Notes: generated by a model from the sequence alone, not told the origin. Positions 8,461-18,093 are shown, counted from the stretch's first letter. The stretch: 64,000 bases of DNA from Brucella sp. 21LCYQ03 (GCF_023554105.1 NZ_JAMJWE010000009.1:1-64000); one strand, 5' to 3'. Program-made: numbers and translations.

Positions 8461-9690
8461 ATGTCCGCCCCCAAGTCTGTTGATACAGCTGATATTCGAC
8501 CATTCCCGACTTCAGTATCACAGGGTGAGCAGTCCCGCGTGAATGCCGAGCCGTTGAGCGAACGCCCCGCTCCGCAGGCAACACCTGACACATCTGCACC
8601 CAGCGCTCCTTCAGCACCCGCAAAAGGCGGCAGCAAAAAAGGCTTCGGCAAGCGCGTCATGCTTCCGGGCTTTTTGATCGCCGCTATCGCTGGCGGACTT
8701 TGGTATGGTTACGACTGGTGGACAGTTGGTCGTTTCATGGTTTCGACCGATGATGCCTATGTGCAGGGCGATATCGCCTCTATCGCACCCAAGGTCACTG
8801 GCTATATCGAAAACATCCCGGTCGTTGCAAACCAGCAGATCAAGGCGGGTGATGTCATTTTCCAGCTCGATTCTGGCGACTACAAGATCGCGCTAGATGA
8901 AGCTGAGGCCAAGCTTGCGACCCAGCAGCAGACGCTGAACCGGATCACAGCCCAGATTGATGCGTCCAAGGCAGCGCTTGAACAGACGCAGGCAGATGAG
9001 CAGGCATCGCAGGCAGTTCTAAAGAACGCTGAAAGCACGATGGTTCGGATTCAGAAGTTGCACGACACGCGCTTCTCGGCACAGTCAGAACTCGACAATG
9101 CACAGTCAGCGCTTGATCAGGCCAAGGCGAAGCTTGCCGGTTCAAAAGCACAGATCGCATCGGCCAATGCCAACATCGACGTTTTAAACGCACAATATAA
9201 GGAATCAGAAAGCGGCGTTCGTTCGCTTGAGCTCGCACGCGACAAAGCTGCACGCGATCTTGATTTCACAACATTGCGCGCACCATTCGATGGCGTTGTC
9301 GGTAATCTTTCCGGCAAGAAGGGCGATCTCGTTTCGGCAGGCCAGAAAATCGCAGCGCTGGTTCCGGTGAATGCGCTCTATATTGATGCAAACTTCAAGG
9401 AAACGCAGCTCGGCCACATCAAAACTGGCGAGACAGTCCGCATCTATGTTGATGCCATCGACGGTCCTTACATTGAAGGCAAGGTTGCATCGGTTGCGCC
9501 AGCTTCGGGTGCGGTATTCTCGTTGCTTCCACCAGAAAACGCGACAGGCAACTTCACCAAGATTGTTCAGCGCGTTCCGGTTCGCATCACGATTCCACAG
9601 GAAGCGCTTGATTCCGGCAAAATCCGCGCAGGTCTGAGCGTTACTGTCGAGGTCGACACACGCACAGCGCCAGCGGACAAGGCCGAGTAA
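8461..9690 (+). CDS. emrA: EmrA-type membrane fusion protein (HlyD family)
   Basis: A 409-residue periplasmic adaptor. An unusually long Pro/Ala/Ser-rich cytoplasmic N-terminus (about 1-60) precedes a single membrane anchor (about 67-85), then the biotinyl-lipoyl half-motif (DDAYVQGDIASIAPKVTGYI), a long Ala/Gln-rich alpha-hairpin coiled coil (about 140-260) and the second lipoyl half with beta-barrel (TLRAPFDGVVGNL). It links the inner-membrane EmrB pump to an outer-membrane TolC-type channel, which is not in the window. Transcribed with emrB from the TetR-controlled region. Confidence 0.88.
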   Translation: MSAPKSVDTADIRPFPTSVSQGEQSRVNAEPLSERPAPQATPDTSAPSAPSAPAKGGSKKGFGKRVMLPGFLIAAIAGGLWYGYDWWTVGRFMVSTDDAYVQGDIASIAPKVTGYIENIPVVANQQIKAGDVIFQLDSGDYKIALDEAEAKLATQQQTLNRITAQIDASKAALEQTQADEQASQAVLKNAESTMVRIQKLHDTRFSAQSELDNAQSALDQAKAKLAGSKAQIASANANIDVLNAQYKESESGVRSLELARDKAARDLDFTTLRAPFDGVVGNLSGKKGDLVSAGQKIAALVPVNALYIDANFKETQLGHIKTGETVRIYVDAIDGPYIEGKVASVAPASGAVFSLLPPENATGNFTKIVQRVPVRITIPQEALDSGKIRAGLSVTVEVDTRTAPADKAE

Positions 9691-9778
9691 GGTACGGAGC
9701 AGACCTTATAAGAATAATGCAGTGGCGCGGCTTTAAGCTTCGCGCCACCATCCTTTTTCCTTTTCGGAGTGCGCCTTC

Positions 9779-11359
9779 ATGGCTGCAAACACCACGATGG
9801 GGCCAATGGCTCCCGCAGATGATCGCATTGATCCCAAGAAAGCGATTGCTTTTCTTGCGATGGTGTTTGGCATGTTCATGGCAATTCTGGACATCCAGAT
9901 TGTTTCTGCATCGCTGTCTGAAATTCAGGCCGGTCTTAGTGCCAGTTCCGATGAAATTTCGTGGGTGCAAACGTCTTATCTGATTGCGGAAGTCATCATG
10001 ATTCCGCTCTCAGGCTTCCTCGGACGTCTTGTCTCCACGCGCGTGCTGTTTACCGTTTCAGCCGCAGGCTTCACGCTTGCCTCCATGCTCTGCGCGACGG
10101 CGACCAATATTGATCAGATGATCGTCTACCGCGCCATTCAGGGCTTTATTGGCGGCGGCATGATACCAAGCGTGTTTGCAGCTGCATTCACGATCTTCCC
10201 GCCATCCAAGCGCTCGATCGTTTCGCCGATGATCGGCCTTGTTGCAACACTTGCACCAACCATCGGCCCGACAGTCGGCGGTTATCTAAGCCATGCCTTC
10301 TCATGGCACTGGCTGTTCCTCGTTAATGTCGGCCCCGGCATTCTGGTGACTATAGCCGCATGGAACCTCATCGACTTTGACGAAGGCGACCGCTCGCTGC
10401 TCAGCAAGTTCGACTGGTGGGGTCTCGCTGGCATGGCCGCATTCCTCGGTTCAATGGAATATGTGCTCGAAGAAGGTCCACGCAACGACTGGCTTCAGGA
10501 TGAAGCAATCTTCATTCTGACCGGCGTTATGACTGTCGGCGGCATCGTCTTCTTCTACCGCGCATTTACCGCCGAAGAACCCATTGTGGATTTGCGAGCG
10601 TTTAAAAACGTCAACTTCGCCTTTGGCTCGCTGTTTTCTTTCGTGATGGGCGTTGGTCTTTATGGCCTTACCTATCTCTATCCGCTCTATCTCAGTCAGA
10701 TACGCGGCTACGACGCGCTGATGATCGGTGAAGCGCTGTTTGTCAGCGGCCTTGCAATGTTCTTCACAGCCCCCCTTGCCGGATTCCTGTCAAACCGCAT
10801 GGACCCGCGTCTGATGATGATGATCGGCTTCTTAGGATTTGCTGCCGGAACGTGGATGGTGACAGGGCTGACTGCCGACTGGGACTTCTATGAACTTCTG
10901 ATCCCGCAGATTTTGCGCGGCTGTTCGCTGATGCTCTGTATGGTGCCGATCAACAATCTCGCGCTGGGAACCCTGCCGCCTTCGCTCATGAAAAATGCGT
11001 CGGGTCTGTTTAACCTGACGCGTAATCTTGGCGGTGCAGTTGGTCTGGCGGTCATCAATACGATTCTCACACGCCGCAGCGATATGCATTACGAGCGGCT
11101 GGCCGAACACGTGCGTTGGGGCAATGCCGAAGCAGAGCAGATGCTTGCCAATCTGACAGCTAAGTATAATGCAGCCGGTCTTGATGGTGCGACGATAGCC
11201 ATTTCCAAAATGTCGGGCATGGTCCGCCAGCAGGCAACGCTGATGTCGTTTATCGACGTGTTCTTCATCCTGACGATGATGTTCTGCTCGCTCGCCGTTT
11301 GCGCAATCATGCTGCGCAAGCCGAAGCAAGGTGCAGGCGGCGGCGGTGGCGGTCACTAA
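9779..11359 (+). CDS. emrB: EmrB/QacA-type MFS multidrug exporter (DHA2, 14 helices)
   Basis: A 526-residue inner-membrane proton/drug antiporter. FMAILDIQIVSASLSEI in helix 1 and the antiporter motif C in GPTVGGYLSHAFSWHWLF are typical of the DHA2 family, and hydrophobicity fits 14 helices. The C-terminus ends in a glycine-rich tail. It lies 88 bp downstream of emrA with its own ribosome site (CGGAGTG). With EmrA it should export hydrophobic drugs or fatty-acid-like compounds; the substrate is not readable from sequence. Confidence 0.9.
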   Translation: MAANTTMGPMAPADDRIDPKKAIAFLAMVFGMFMAILDIQIVSASLSEIQAGLSASSDEISWVQTSYLIAEVIMIPLSGFLGRLVSTRVLFTVSAAGFTLASMLCATATNIDQMIVYRAIQGFIGGGMIPSVFAAAFTIFPPSKRSIVSPMIGLVATLAPTIGPTVGGYLSHAFSWHWLFLVNVGPGILVTIAAWNLIDFDEGDRSLLSKFDWWGLAGMAAFLGSMEYVLEEGPRNDWLQDEAIFILTGVMTVGGIVFFYRAFTAEEPIVDLRAFKNVNFAFGSLFSFVMGVGLYGLTYLYPLYLSQIRGYDALMIGEALFVSGLAMFFTAPLAGFLSNRMDPRLMMMIGFLGFAAGTWMVTGLTADWDFYELLIPQILRGCSLMLCMVPINNLALGTLPPSLMKNASGLFNLTRNLGGAVGLAVINTILTRRSDMHYERLAEHVRWGNAEAEQMLANLTAKYNAAGLDGATIAISKMSGMVRQQATLMSFIDVFFILTMMFCSLAVCAIMLRKPKQGAGGGGGGH

Positions 11360-11375
11360 CCCAAATTGACTCCAA

Positions 11376-11401
11376 AAGCCGGTTTCATACGAAACCGGCT
11401 T
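11376..11401 (+). terminator. Hairpin after emrB
   Basis: AAGCCGGTTTC (11376-11386) pairs perfectly with GAAACCGGCTT (11391-11401) around an ATAC loop, 17 bp after the emrB stop. No T-run follows, so it may be a weak terminator. Confidence 0.6.
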
Positions 11402-11726
11402 CGCTTCGCAAAGTTTCCTAGATTTTCGTTTGAAGCCACTCTGCACGCGCCATGCCGCGCGCAGGCTAAAGCCTGTCGTTTTGAGAAAAGCGTCTTTTCA
11501 AATTGTGACAATGACGAAACCTCTGTCACATTTATTGTCATAAAAATGCAGTTCATCCGTTAGGGTCAATTGCTAAGTCCCTGAAAACGTGTTTCACTTT
11601 CGGTCGTTGATAATTTGTGACAATCGACAAACTGTCATCCAACCGTCATCTAGGGCGGCTATCGGGAGTGCGCGAACACTGGAATCGACCGGGAGCGTTC
11701 GTCCGACTTAACAGGGGAGTTTAACA
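11402..11726. other. Intergenic region upstream of the ABC importer
   Basis: No gene is supported here. The region is rich in TGTCA/TGACA elements: TTGTGACAATGAC near 11504, CTGTCACATTTATTGTCA at 11523-11540 (a Pho-box-like pair with a spacing one base too long), TTGTGACAAT near 11615, and the better PhoB box at 11632-11649. A strong ribosome site (AGGGGAG) precedes the importer gene at 11727. Confidence 0.5.
11632..11649 (+). promoter_or_regulatory. Candidate PhoB box
   Basis: CTGTCATCCAACCGTCAT has two 7-bp direct repeats (CTGTCAT, CCGTCAT) with a 4-bp spacer, that is, an 11-bp period, as in PhoB binding sites. It ends 77 bp before the importer start codon, and a possible -10 (CTATCG) follows about 10 bp later, the normal arrangement for PhoB activation. 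Confidence 0.6.
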
Positions 11727-12830
11727 ATGCTTGCATTTACTGCGCGTCTGCTGTCGCTTTCGACCGCAATCGCTGTCGGCGGGGTTTCGATCGCTGCCGC
11801 TGAACCATCAGCTGAACTCATCGCCGCTGCAAAAGCCGAAGGCGAACTGACCACGATCGCGCTGCCACATGACTGGTGCGGCTATGGCGACATCATCAAG
11901 AGCTTCAAAGACAAGTATGGCCTGAAGGTCAACGAACTGAATCCAGATGCGGGTTCGGGCGACGAAATTGAAGCCATCAAGGCAAACAAGGACAACAAGG
12001 GCCCACAGGCTCCTGACGTCATCGACGTTGGCTTTGCTTTCGGCACGACCGCTAAAAAAGACGGTCTGATCCAGCCTTACAAGGTCGCAACCTGGGACGA
12101 AATTCCAGATAGCGCGAAAGACCCAGAAGGTTACTGGTACGGCGATTATTACGGCGTTCTTGGTTTCGAAGTAAACAAAGACATCGTCAAGGACGTCCCA
12201 CAGGATTGGGAAGACCTGCTCAAGAGCGATTACGCAAACTCAGTTGCTCTCGCTGGTGACCCACGCGTTTCCGCACAGGCAATCCTCGGCGTTCACGCTG
12301 CTGGTATCGCTCGCGGTGCAGAACCAGGTGCCGAAGCTGGCAAAAAGGGTCTTGAATTCTTCAAGGAACTCAATGCTGCTGGCAACTTCGTTCCAGTCAT
12401 CGGCAAGGCTGCTTCGCTGGCACAGGGTTCGACCCCAATCGTCATTCGCTGGGATTACAACGCGCTCGCAGACCGTGACACGCTCAAGGGCAATCCGGAA
12501 ATTGAAACCGTGATTCCAAAGACCGGCGTTGTTGCTGGCGTTTACGTTCAGGCAATCAGTGCTTATGCACCGCATCCAAACGCTGCAAAGCTGTGGATGG
12601 AACACCTGTACTCAGACGAAGGCCAGCTTGGCTATCTGAAGGGCTATTGCCACCCAATCCGCTTCAACGCGATGGCTAAGGCTGGCAAAATCCCTCAGGA
12701 ACTGCTCGACAAGCTACCACCAGCAGAAGCCTATGAAAAGGCTATCTTCCCAACTCTTGAACAGATTGAAACCGCTCAGGAAGAAATCACCAAGAACTGG
12801 GATAGCGTTGTTGGCGCAAACGTTCAGTAA
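11727..12830 (+). CDS. ABC transporter substrate-binding protein (Fbp/PotD superfamily)
   Basis: A 367-residue periplasmic binding protein with a signal peptide (cleavage near residue 25, SIAAAEP) and the bacterial SBP type 1/6 fold shared by iron(III), polyamine and 2-aminoethylphosphonate binders. A cysteine in HDWCGYGD and another in GYCHPIRF could form a disulfide. It heads an SBP-permease-permease-ATPase operon. The tyrosine cluster of ferric-binding Fbp proteins is not evident, and the upstream PhoB box points to phosphonate or another phosphorus-linked substrate. That is inference; iron or polyamine remain possible. Codon use looks like that of a highly expressed gene. Confidence 0.82.
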   Translation: MLAFTARLLSLSTAIAVGGVSIAAAEPSAELIAAAKAEGELTTIALPHDWCGYGDIIKSFKDKYGLKVNELNPDAGSGDEIEAIKANKDNKGPQAPDVIDVGFAFGTTAKKDGLIQPYKVATWDEIPDSAKDPEGYWYGDYYGVLGFEVNKDIVKDVPQDWEDLLKSDYANSVALAGDPRVSAQAILGVHAAGIARGAEPGAEAGKKGLEFFKELNAAGNFVPVIGKAASLAQGSTPIVIRWDYNALADRDTLKGNPEIETVIPKTGVVAGVYVQAISAYAPHPNAAKLWMEHLYSDEGQLGYLKGYCHPIRFNAMAKAGKIPQELLDKLPPAEAYEKAIFPTLEQIETAQEEITKNWDSVVGANVQ

Positions 12831-12955
12831 GCGCATTTAACTGACCCTGTTTATGATCTGTGACGGCCAGCAATGGTCGTCACAGTCTTTGCTTTCACGC
12901 GATTAATCCGGAAAGCGGGTGGCCTTTTCGGGATTCAGCTTTTAAGAAAGAACAT

Positions 12956-13849
12956 ATGAGTTCAACAGCCGATACAGACGCACCATTTAAACAGGTGCGA
13001 AAGCGTCAATTGCCGCTGTCGTGGCTTGGCGTTGCTCCGTTCTTCCTCTTTGCCATTCTGTTCCTTCTCTGGCCCACAATGTATCTCATTGTTGGTGCAT
13101 TTCAGGATCCGGACGGCAATTTCACCCTGAAAAACGTTCAGGATCTTTTCCAGCCGCAAATTCTAAGCGCCTACTGGATTTCGATCAAAGTCAGCCTCGC
13201 ATCTGCGCTTGGTGGCGCATTGATTGGCTTCTTTCTGGCCTGGGCCGTGGTGCTTGGCAATCTGCCACGCTGGCTGCGCCCGACAGTTCTGACTTTCTCT
13301 GGCGTTGCATCCAATTTCGCTGGCGTTCCGCTGGCCTTCGCGTTTCTTGCGACTCTTGGCCGTACCGGCTTCGTAACAATCCTGTTGCGTGAGTGGTTTG
13401 GCTTCAATCTCTATTCAACTGGCTTTAACCTGTTGAGCTTCTTCGGTCTGACCATCACCTATCTGTTCTTCCAGATCCCGCTCATGGTGCTGATCCTGAC
13501 ACCTGCGCTCGATGGCCTGAAGAAAGAATGGCGCGAAGCTTCGTCAATTCTAGGCGCTACCAATCTTCAATATTGGCGCATGGTTGCTTTTCCGATTCTC
13601 TGGCCTAGCCTGCTCGGCACAACGCTGCTGTTGTTCGCAAACGCCTTTGGAGCCATTGCAACCGCTTATGCACTGACCGGCTCATCACTCAACATCGTGC
13701 CGATCCTGCTTTATGCACAGATCAGAGGCGACGTTCTGCATAACCAGAATCTTGGCTATGCGCTTGCGCTCGGCATGATCGTGATTACCGGGATTTCCAA
13801 CCTTATTTACATCTGGCTGCGCATGCGTGCCGAAAGGTGGCAGCGATGA
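12956..13849 (+). CDS. ABC importer permease 1
   Basis: A 297-residue binding-protein-dependent permease with about six helices. The EAA loop reads EWREASSILGATNLQYWRM, the contact for the ATPase. The frame is open from 12860, but the ATG at 12956 after AAGAAAG begins the typical N-terminus (MSSTADTDAPF, then the first helix WLGVAPFFLFAILFLLWP). Its stop overlaps the next start as ATGA. It pairs with the second permease, as in PotB/PotC or PhnU/PhnV systems. Confidence 0.85.
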   Translation: MSSTADTDAPFKQVRKRQLPLSWLGVAPFFLFAILFLLWPTMYLIVGAFQDPDGNFTLKNVQDLFQPQILSAYWISIKVSLASALGGALIGFFLAWAVVLGNLPRWLRPTVLTFSGVASNFAGVPLAFAFLATLGRTGFVTILLREWFGFNLYSTGFNLLSFFGLTITYLFFQIPLMVLILTPALDGLKKEWREASSILGATNLQYWRMVAFPILWPSLLGTTLLLFANAFGAIATAYALTGSSLNIVPILLYAQIRGDVLHNQNLGYALALGMIVITGISNLIYIWLRMRAERWQR

Positions 13850-14646
13850 AAAAAGGCTTTAACGCCCAGAAAATCGGTGCATGGATCGCCTTCCTCATAG
13901 GCGCGATCTACTTCCTTGTCCCACTAATTGGCACGTTTGAATTTTCGCTGCGCATGCGTCGTGGTGAATATTCCTTCGATGCCTATCGCGTGGTGTTCAG
14001 TGACCCGAACTTTCAGGCAACCTTCAGCTATTCGATCATTTTGGGCATTCTGACGATCATCTTCGGTGTATTGCTTGTGGTGCCGACCGCCTATTGGGTG
14101 CGTCTGCGCCTGCCGCATCTGCGTCCACTGATCGAGTTTATAACGCTGATGCCACTGGTTATTCCGGCGATTGTCATCGTGTTCGGCTATCTGCGCATCT
14201 ACAATTCATCATCATGGCTGCCATTCACCTCGTCAACGCGGGCGACCGACCTGTTGCTGATGTTTGGTTATATGACGCTGTCGCTGCCTTATATGTATCG
14301 CGCCGTCGATACAGCCATGCGTACGATTGATGTTCGCACACTGACGGAAGCAGCCCAGAGCCTCGGCGCTGGCTGGGGACGGATCATGTTCAAGGTCATC
14401 TTTCCGAATGTGATCTCTGGCGTTATGAGCGGTGCCTTCATCACATTTGCTATCGTCATAGGCGAGTTTACGCTGGCGTCGCTTCTCAATCGTCCGGCCT
14501 TCGGTCCTTATCTTCAGCTGGTCGGCGCCAACCGCGCTTATGAACCGTCGGCGCTGGCGATTATCTCATTCGGCATTACGTGGCTCAGCATCATCATGTT
14601 GCAGCTCGTTTCGCGCCTCAATAAATTCAAGACAAACGCCGGGTAA
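13846..14646 (+). CDS. ABC importer permease 2
   Basis: A 266-residue permease with six predicted helices. The EAA motif is LTEAAQSLGAGWGRIMFKVI. I chose the ATG at 13846, which overlaps the permease 1 stop (ATGA) and has AAGGTGG five bases upstream; an in-frame GTG at 13837 is the alternative. It forms a heterodimeric channel with permease 1. Confidence 0.85.
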   Translation: MKKGFNAQKIGAWIAFLIGAIYFLVPLIGTFEFSLRMRRGEYSFDAYRVVFSDPNFQATFSYSIILGILTIIFGVLLVVPTAYWVRLRLPHLRPLIEFITLMPLVIPAIVIVFGYLRIYNSSSWLPFTSSTRATDLLLMFGYMTLSLPYMYRAVDTAMRTIDVRTLTEAAQSLGAGWGRIMFKVIFPNVISGVMSGAFITFAIVIGEFTLASLLNRPAFGPYLQLVGANRAYEPSALAIISFGITWLSIIMLQLVSRLNKFKTNAG

Positions 14647-14651
14647 CAGTC

Positions 14652-15713
14652 ATGGCTTTTCTTAATCTCAAGCATCTGAAAAAAAGCTTCGGCGCCACTA
14701 CCGTCGTCCATGATTTCAACCTCGCTGTTGAAAAGGGCGAGTTTGTTTCCTTCCTCGGCCCATCGGGTTGCGGCAAGACAACCGTTCTGCGCATGATCGC
14801 TGGCTTTGAAAGTGCCGATCAGGGCGCAATCGAAATCGACGGCAAAGACGTTGTTGATCTGAAGCCAAACCAGCGGAACATCGGTATGGTCTTTCAGGCC
14901 TATGCGCTGTTTCCAAACATGACAGTCGCTCAAAACGTTGCCTTCGGTCTGCGTGTTTCTGGCAAGTCGAAAGCTGAAATCGACGCAACGGTCAAAGAAA
15001 TGCTCGGCCTGATCCGGCTCGAACATCTCGCAGACCGCTATCCTTATCAGATGTCGGGCGGTCAGCAGCAGCGTGTGGCACTGGCGCGCGCATTGGCAAC
15101 CAAGCCGCAAGTGCTTTTGCTCGACGAGCCGCTCTCAGCACTTGATGCAAAAATTCGTATTTCGCTGCGTCAGGAAATCCGTGCGATCCAGCAGAAGCTT
15201 GGAATCACCACGGTTTTTGTAACGCACGATCAGGAAGAAGCGCTTTCCATTTCTGATCGTATTGTCGTGATGCATGAAGGCCGTGCCGATCAGATCGGCA
15301 CTCCATTCGATATTTATAACCGCCCTGCATCGCGTTTCGTCGCGTCTTTCGTCGGCACGCTCAACATGCTTGAAGCATCAGTTGCGGAACCGGGTCAGAA
15401 CAGCATTGAGCTGGATGGTCGTACGATCACGATAAACGAAGAAATCGGCCATCATCCAAAGGGCAAAGCGATCACCCTCGCACTGCGCCCGGAAGCGGTC
15501 AGCATGGAAGCACGCAAAAGCCACGACACCTCGCTTGAGGCAACGATCGAAGATGTACACTTCCTTGGCTCGGTTATCCGTACACGCGTGGCACTTGGCA
15601 AGAACCAGTTGTCGTTCGACACGTTTAACGATCCGGCACACACACCGCCGCAGCGCGGCGACAAAGTGACAGTGCATTTCGCAGCACATGATTTGCTCGT
15701 TTTGGCCGATTAA
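14652..15713 (+). CDS. ABC importer ATPase (PotA/FbpC type)
   Basis: A 353-residue ABC ATPase. Walker A is GPSGCGKTT (about 36-44), the signature MSGGQQQRVALARAL lies near 134, Walker B is VLLLDEPLSALD, and the H-loop is FVTHDQEEAL. The C-terminal TOBE domain (about 280-350) is typical of the polyamine, iron and phosphonate group. It lies 5 bp after permease 2 and ends the operon at a strong terminator. Confidence 0.88.
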   Translation: MAFLNLKHLKKSFGATTVVHDFNLAVEKGEFVSFLGPSGCGKTTVLRMIAGFESADQGAIEIDGKDVVDLKPNQRNIGMVFQAYALFPNMTVAQNVAFGLRVSGKSKAEIDATVKEMLGLIRLEHLADRYPYQMSGGQQQRVALARALATKPQVLLLDEPLSALDAKIRISLRQEIRAIQQKLGITTVFVTHDQEEALSISDRIVVMHEGRADQIGTPFDIYNRPASRFVASFVGTLNMLEASVAEPGQNSIELDGRTITINEEIGHHPKGKAITLALRPEAVSMEARKSHDTSLEATIEDVHFLGSVIRTRVALGKNQLSFDTFNDPAHTPPQRGDKVTVHFAAHDLLVLAD

Positions 15714-15730
15714 GCTCAAAAACCAACAAA

Positions 15731-15758
15731 AAAGCCGCCCTAATGGGCGGCTTTTTTT
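15731..15758. terminator. Rho-independent terminator of the ABC operon
   Basis: AAAGCCGCCC (15731-15740) pairs perfectly with GGGCGGCTTT (15745-15754) around loop TAAT, followed by a T-run. An A-run on the other side lets it also serve the convergent gnd gene. Confidence 0.92.
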
Positions 15759-15834
15759 GTGAAACTTGTATTCCGGCGCTGTCGAGATTATGGCCTTTTG
15801 TGATTATCCTCACTCAGGCCATAAGTTTAAGCTC

Positions 15835-17247
15835 TTAGTTGCCCCATGGGCCGTGGAAGTCACCTTCCTTGTCAATGCGTTTGAAGCCATGCGAACCGAA
15901 GAAGTCGCGCTGACCCTGAATCACATTTGCTGTACCCTGCGACTGCGTGAAGCTGTCGAAGTAGCTCAACGCCGAACCAAGTGCTGGAAGCGGCAGGCCG
16001 GCAAGTGCCGACTGCGCAACGATCTTGCGGAGACCCTTTGAAGCCTTGCCCATGCGCTCGACAAAGGCAGGGACCAGCAGAAGATTTTCGATGTCCTGAC
16101 CTTCAAAAGCCTGTGCAATATCATCAAGGAACAGCGAACGGATGATGCAGCCTTCGCGCCAGATACGGGCGGTGGTTGCAAGCGGGATGTTCCAGTTGTT
16201 TTCCTTGGATGCCGCTGCCAGAACTGCAAAGCCCTGTGCATAAGCAACGATCTTGCCAGCCAGCAAACCCTGCTCAAGATCAGCAAGGAACTGTGCCTGA
16301 TCGGCAATATCAAGCGTGCGTGGCGCAGGCTTATAAGCCTTTTCAGCGGCTTCACGTTCGACTTTGAGCGACGAAATCGAGCGTGCATCAACGGCAGCTT
16401 CAATGCCGGTTGCCGGAACGCCGAGCATCTGTGCTTCAATCGCCGACCAGCGGCCTGTACCCTTCTGACCTGCCTGGTCGAGGATCATATCGACCATCGC
16501 CTTGCCGGTTTCTGGATCAGTGGCTTTCAGAACCTTGGCAGTAATTTCAATGAGATAGGAATTGAGCGGACCCGCATTCCACTTTTCAAACACATCACCA
16601 ATTGCAGGCGCCGAAAGGCCAAGACCGTCGCGCAGAATGCCGTAGATTTCGGCAATCATCTGCATATCAGCATATTCAATACCGTTGTGAACGGTCTTCA
16701 CGAAGTGGCCTGCGCCATCAGGGCCAACCAGCGCACAGCAGGATTCACCCTTGTACTTTGCAGCAGCAGCCAGCAGGATTGGCGCGATGCGCTCATAGGC
16801 TTCTTCTGTGCCACCAACCATCATTGATGGGCCGTGACGTGCGCCTTCTGCACCACCCGATACACCCATACCAACAAAGGTTGGATCGTTTGGTCCAAGT
16901 GCCTTGAGACGGCGCATCGTGTCGCGGTAATCGGAATTACCCGCATCGATCATGATATCGCCCTTCTCAAGATAAGCCTTGAGGCGGGTGGTTTCGGCAT
17001 CAACCGGAGCGCCAGCCTTGATCAGGAAGATGATCGGGCGTGGCTTGCGGATATTGTCAGCCAGTTCTTCAAAAGTGGCGCAAGGGATAATCTTGTCACG
17101 CAGCGCGCCTGCTTTTTCGATGAATGCTTTCAGCACGGGCTCGTCGCGGTCATAAACGGCTACTGTGTAGCCCTTCTCGGCGATGTTCAACGCAAGGTTC
17201 GAACCCATAACGCCGAGGCCGACCATTCCGATATCTGCTTTTTCCAT
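15835..17247 (-). CDS. gnd: 6-phosphogluconate dehydrogenase, decarboxylating
   Basis: A 470-residue cytoplasmic enzyme that oxidises and decarboxylates 6-phosphogluconate to ribulose 5-phosphate with NADP+ (oxidative pentose phosphate pathway). It has the Rossmann motif VGLGVMGSNLALNIAEKG at 10-27, the family signature GVSGGAEGARHGPSMMVGG near 130, and the catalytic lysine in KTVHNGIEYADMQM. Full length. No zwf or pgl is adjacent. A TATATA-containing promoter-like sequence lies near 17336. A 9-bp inverted repeat (15788-15796 with 15816-15824) follows the stop. Confidence 0.95.
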   Translation of the reverse strand: MEKADIGMVGLGVMGSNLALNIAEKGYTVAVYDRDEPVLKAFIEKAGALRDKIIPCATFEELADNIRKPRPIIFLIKAGAPVDAETTRLKAYLEKGDIMIDAGNSDYRDTMRRLKALGPNDPTFVGMGVSGGAEGARHGPSMMVGGTEEAYERIAPILLAAAAKYKGESCCALVGPDGAGHFVKTVHNGIEYADMQMIAEIYGILRDGLGLSAPAIGDVFEKWNAGPLNSYLIEITAKVLKATDPETGKAMVDMILDQAGQKGTGRWSAIEAQMLGVPATGIEAAVDARSISSLKVEREAAEKAYKPAPRTLDIADQAQFLADLEQGLLAGKIVAYAQGFAVLAAASKENNWNIPLATTARIWREGCIIRSLFLDDIAQAFEGQDIENLLLVPAFVERMGKASKGLRKIVAQSALAGLPLPALGSALSYFDSFTQSQGTANVIQGQRDFFGSHGFKRIDKEGDFHGPWGN

Positions 17248-17432
17248 TTTTTGCCCTTTTGAAACACAGCCATCCGGCTTGTCATACAGAATTAGAGAGC
17301 CGACAGACTGGACTGTCTTAGCTTCGACTTTCGCACTATATAGCGCCAGTCTTTATCCTATTCTGGGATGATCTAGGGCATATGACGCAAATTTGATAGG
17401 CCTTTTTTTAAAAATCTAACCGATTTAAATGA

Positions 17433-17975
17433 TCAGACGCGTTCCAGTTTCTCATGTGGCAACGGCGGTAGTTCAACCTCGATAATGTCACCGGCCTGCA
17501 CGTTTCCACCCGCAAGAACGATCGACATCACGCCTGATTTCCGTATCAACTCGCCATCCTCGGTTTTATCCAGCACAGCGTTCAAAAGGCCTTTCTCGTA
17601 TTTCTCAATCTGCGAGCAAGGATTGCGCAACCCAGTGATTTCTAGAACTACGTCATTACCGATTTTGAGGATCGCAGATTTTGGCAATGCCAGAAGATCA
17701 ATGCCGCGCGTCGTGATGTTTTCGCCTAGCTCCGCCGGCGAAATGTCGAACCCTTTGCCAGCCAATTCATCAAAAAGCTCGGCCTGAATGAGATGAACCT
17801 GACGCAGATTGGGCTGCGTTGGATCAGCTCTCACGCGCGAGCGATGCTTAACCGTGACGCCCTTATGCGCATCACCCTCGACACCCTCTCCCGCCACAAT
17901 GCTGATCTCTGAAACGAGCTGCTTTGAGAAGCGATGCTTGGCGTCACGCGCAACAGCTACAACAATTCCACTCAT
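17433..17975 (-). CDS. MOSC domain protein
   Basis: A 180-residue cytoplasmic protein of the MOSC (molybdenum cofactor sulfurase C-terminal) fold, as in YiiM/YuaD. GVEGDAHKGVTVKHRSRVR near 36 and the conserved cysteine in GLRNPCSQIEKYEKGLL mark the family; that cysteine contacts the cofactor or carries sulfur. I chose the ATG at 17975 (MSGIVVAVARDAKHRF) because AAGGT stands just upstream; the frame remains open to 18149 without family-like sequence. Probably handles molybdopterin-type cofactor or N-hydroxylated compounds. The modABC genes are 18 kb away and not linked. Confidence 0.85.
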   Translation of the reverse strand: MSGIVVAVARDAKHRFSKQLVSEISIVAGEGVEGDAHKGVTVKHRSRVRADPTQPNLRQVHLIQAELFDELAGKGFDISPAELGENITTRGIDLLALPKSAILKIGNDVVLEITGLRNPCSQIEKYEKGLLNAVLDKTEDGELIRKSGVMSIVLAGGNVQAGDIIEVELPPLPHEKLERV

Positions 17976-18093
17976 ATTTTTACCTTGATCCCATGAAGAT
18001 GCAGACGGCAGGCAAAGCCGGTCGTAATCGCGCATATCATGCGATATACAACACAGAAATGACAAGGGCATAGCGAAGGGGCGGCGGCAAACC

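Noticed and set aside
11523-11540. CTGTCACATTTATTGTCA as a second PhoB box
   Set aside because: The TGTCA cores are 12 bp apart instead of 11, so I kept only the site at 11632-11649 as a box and mention this one as a weak neighbour.
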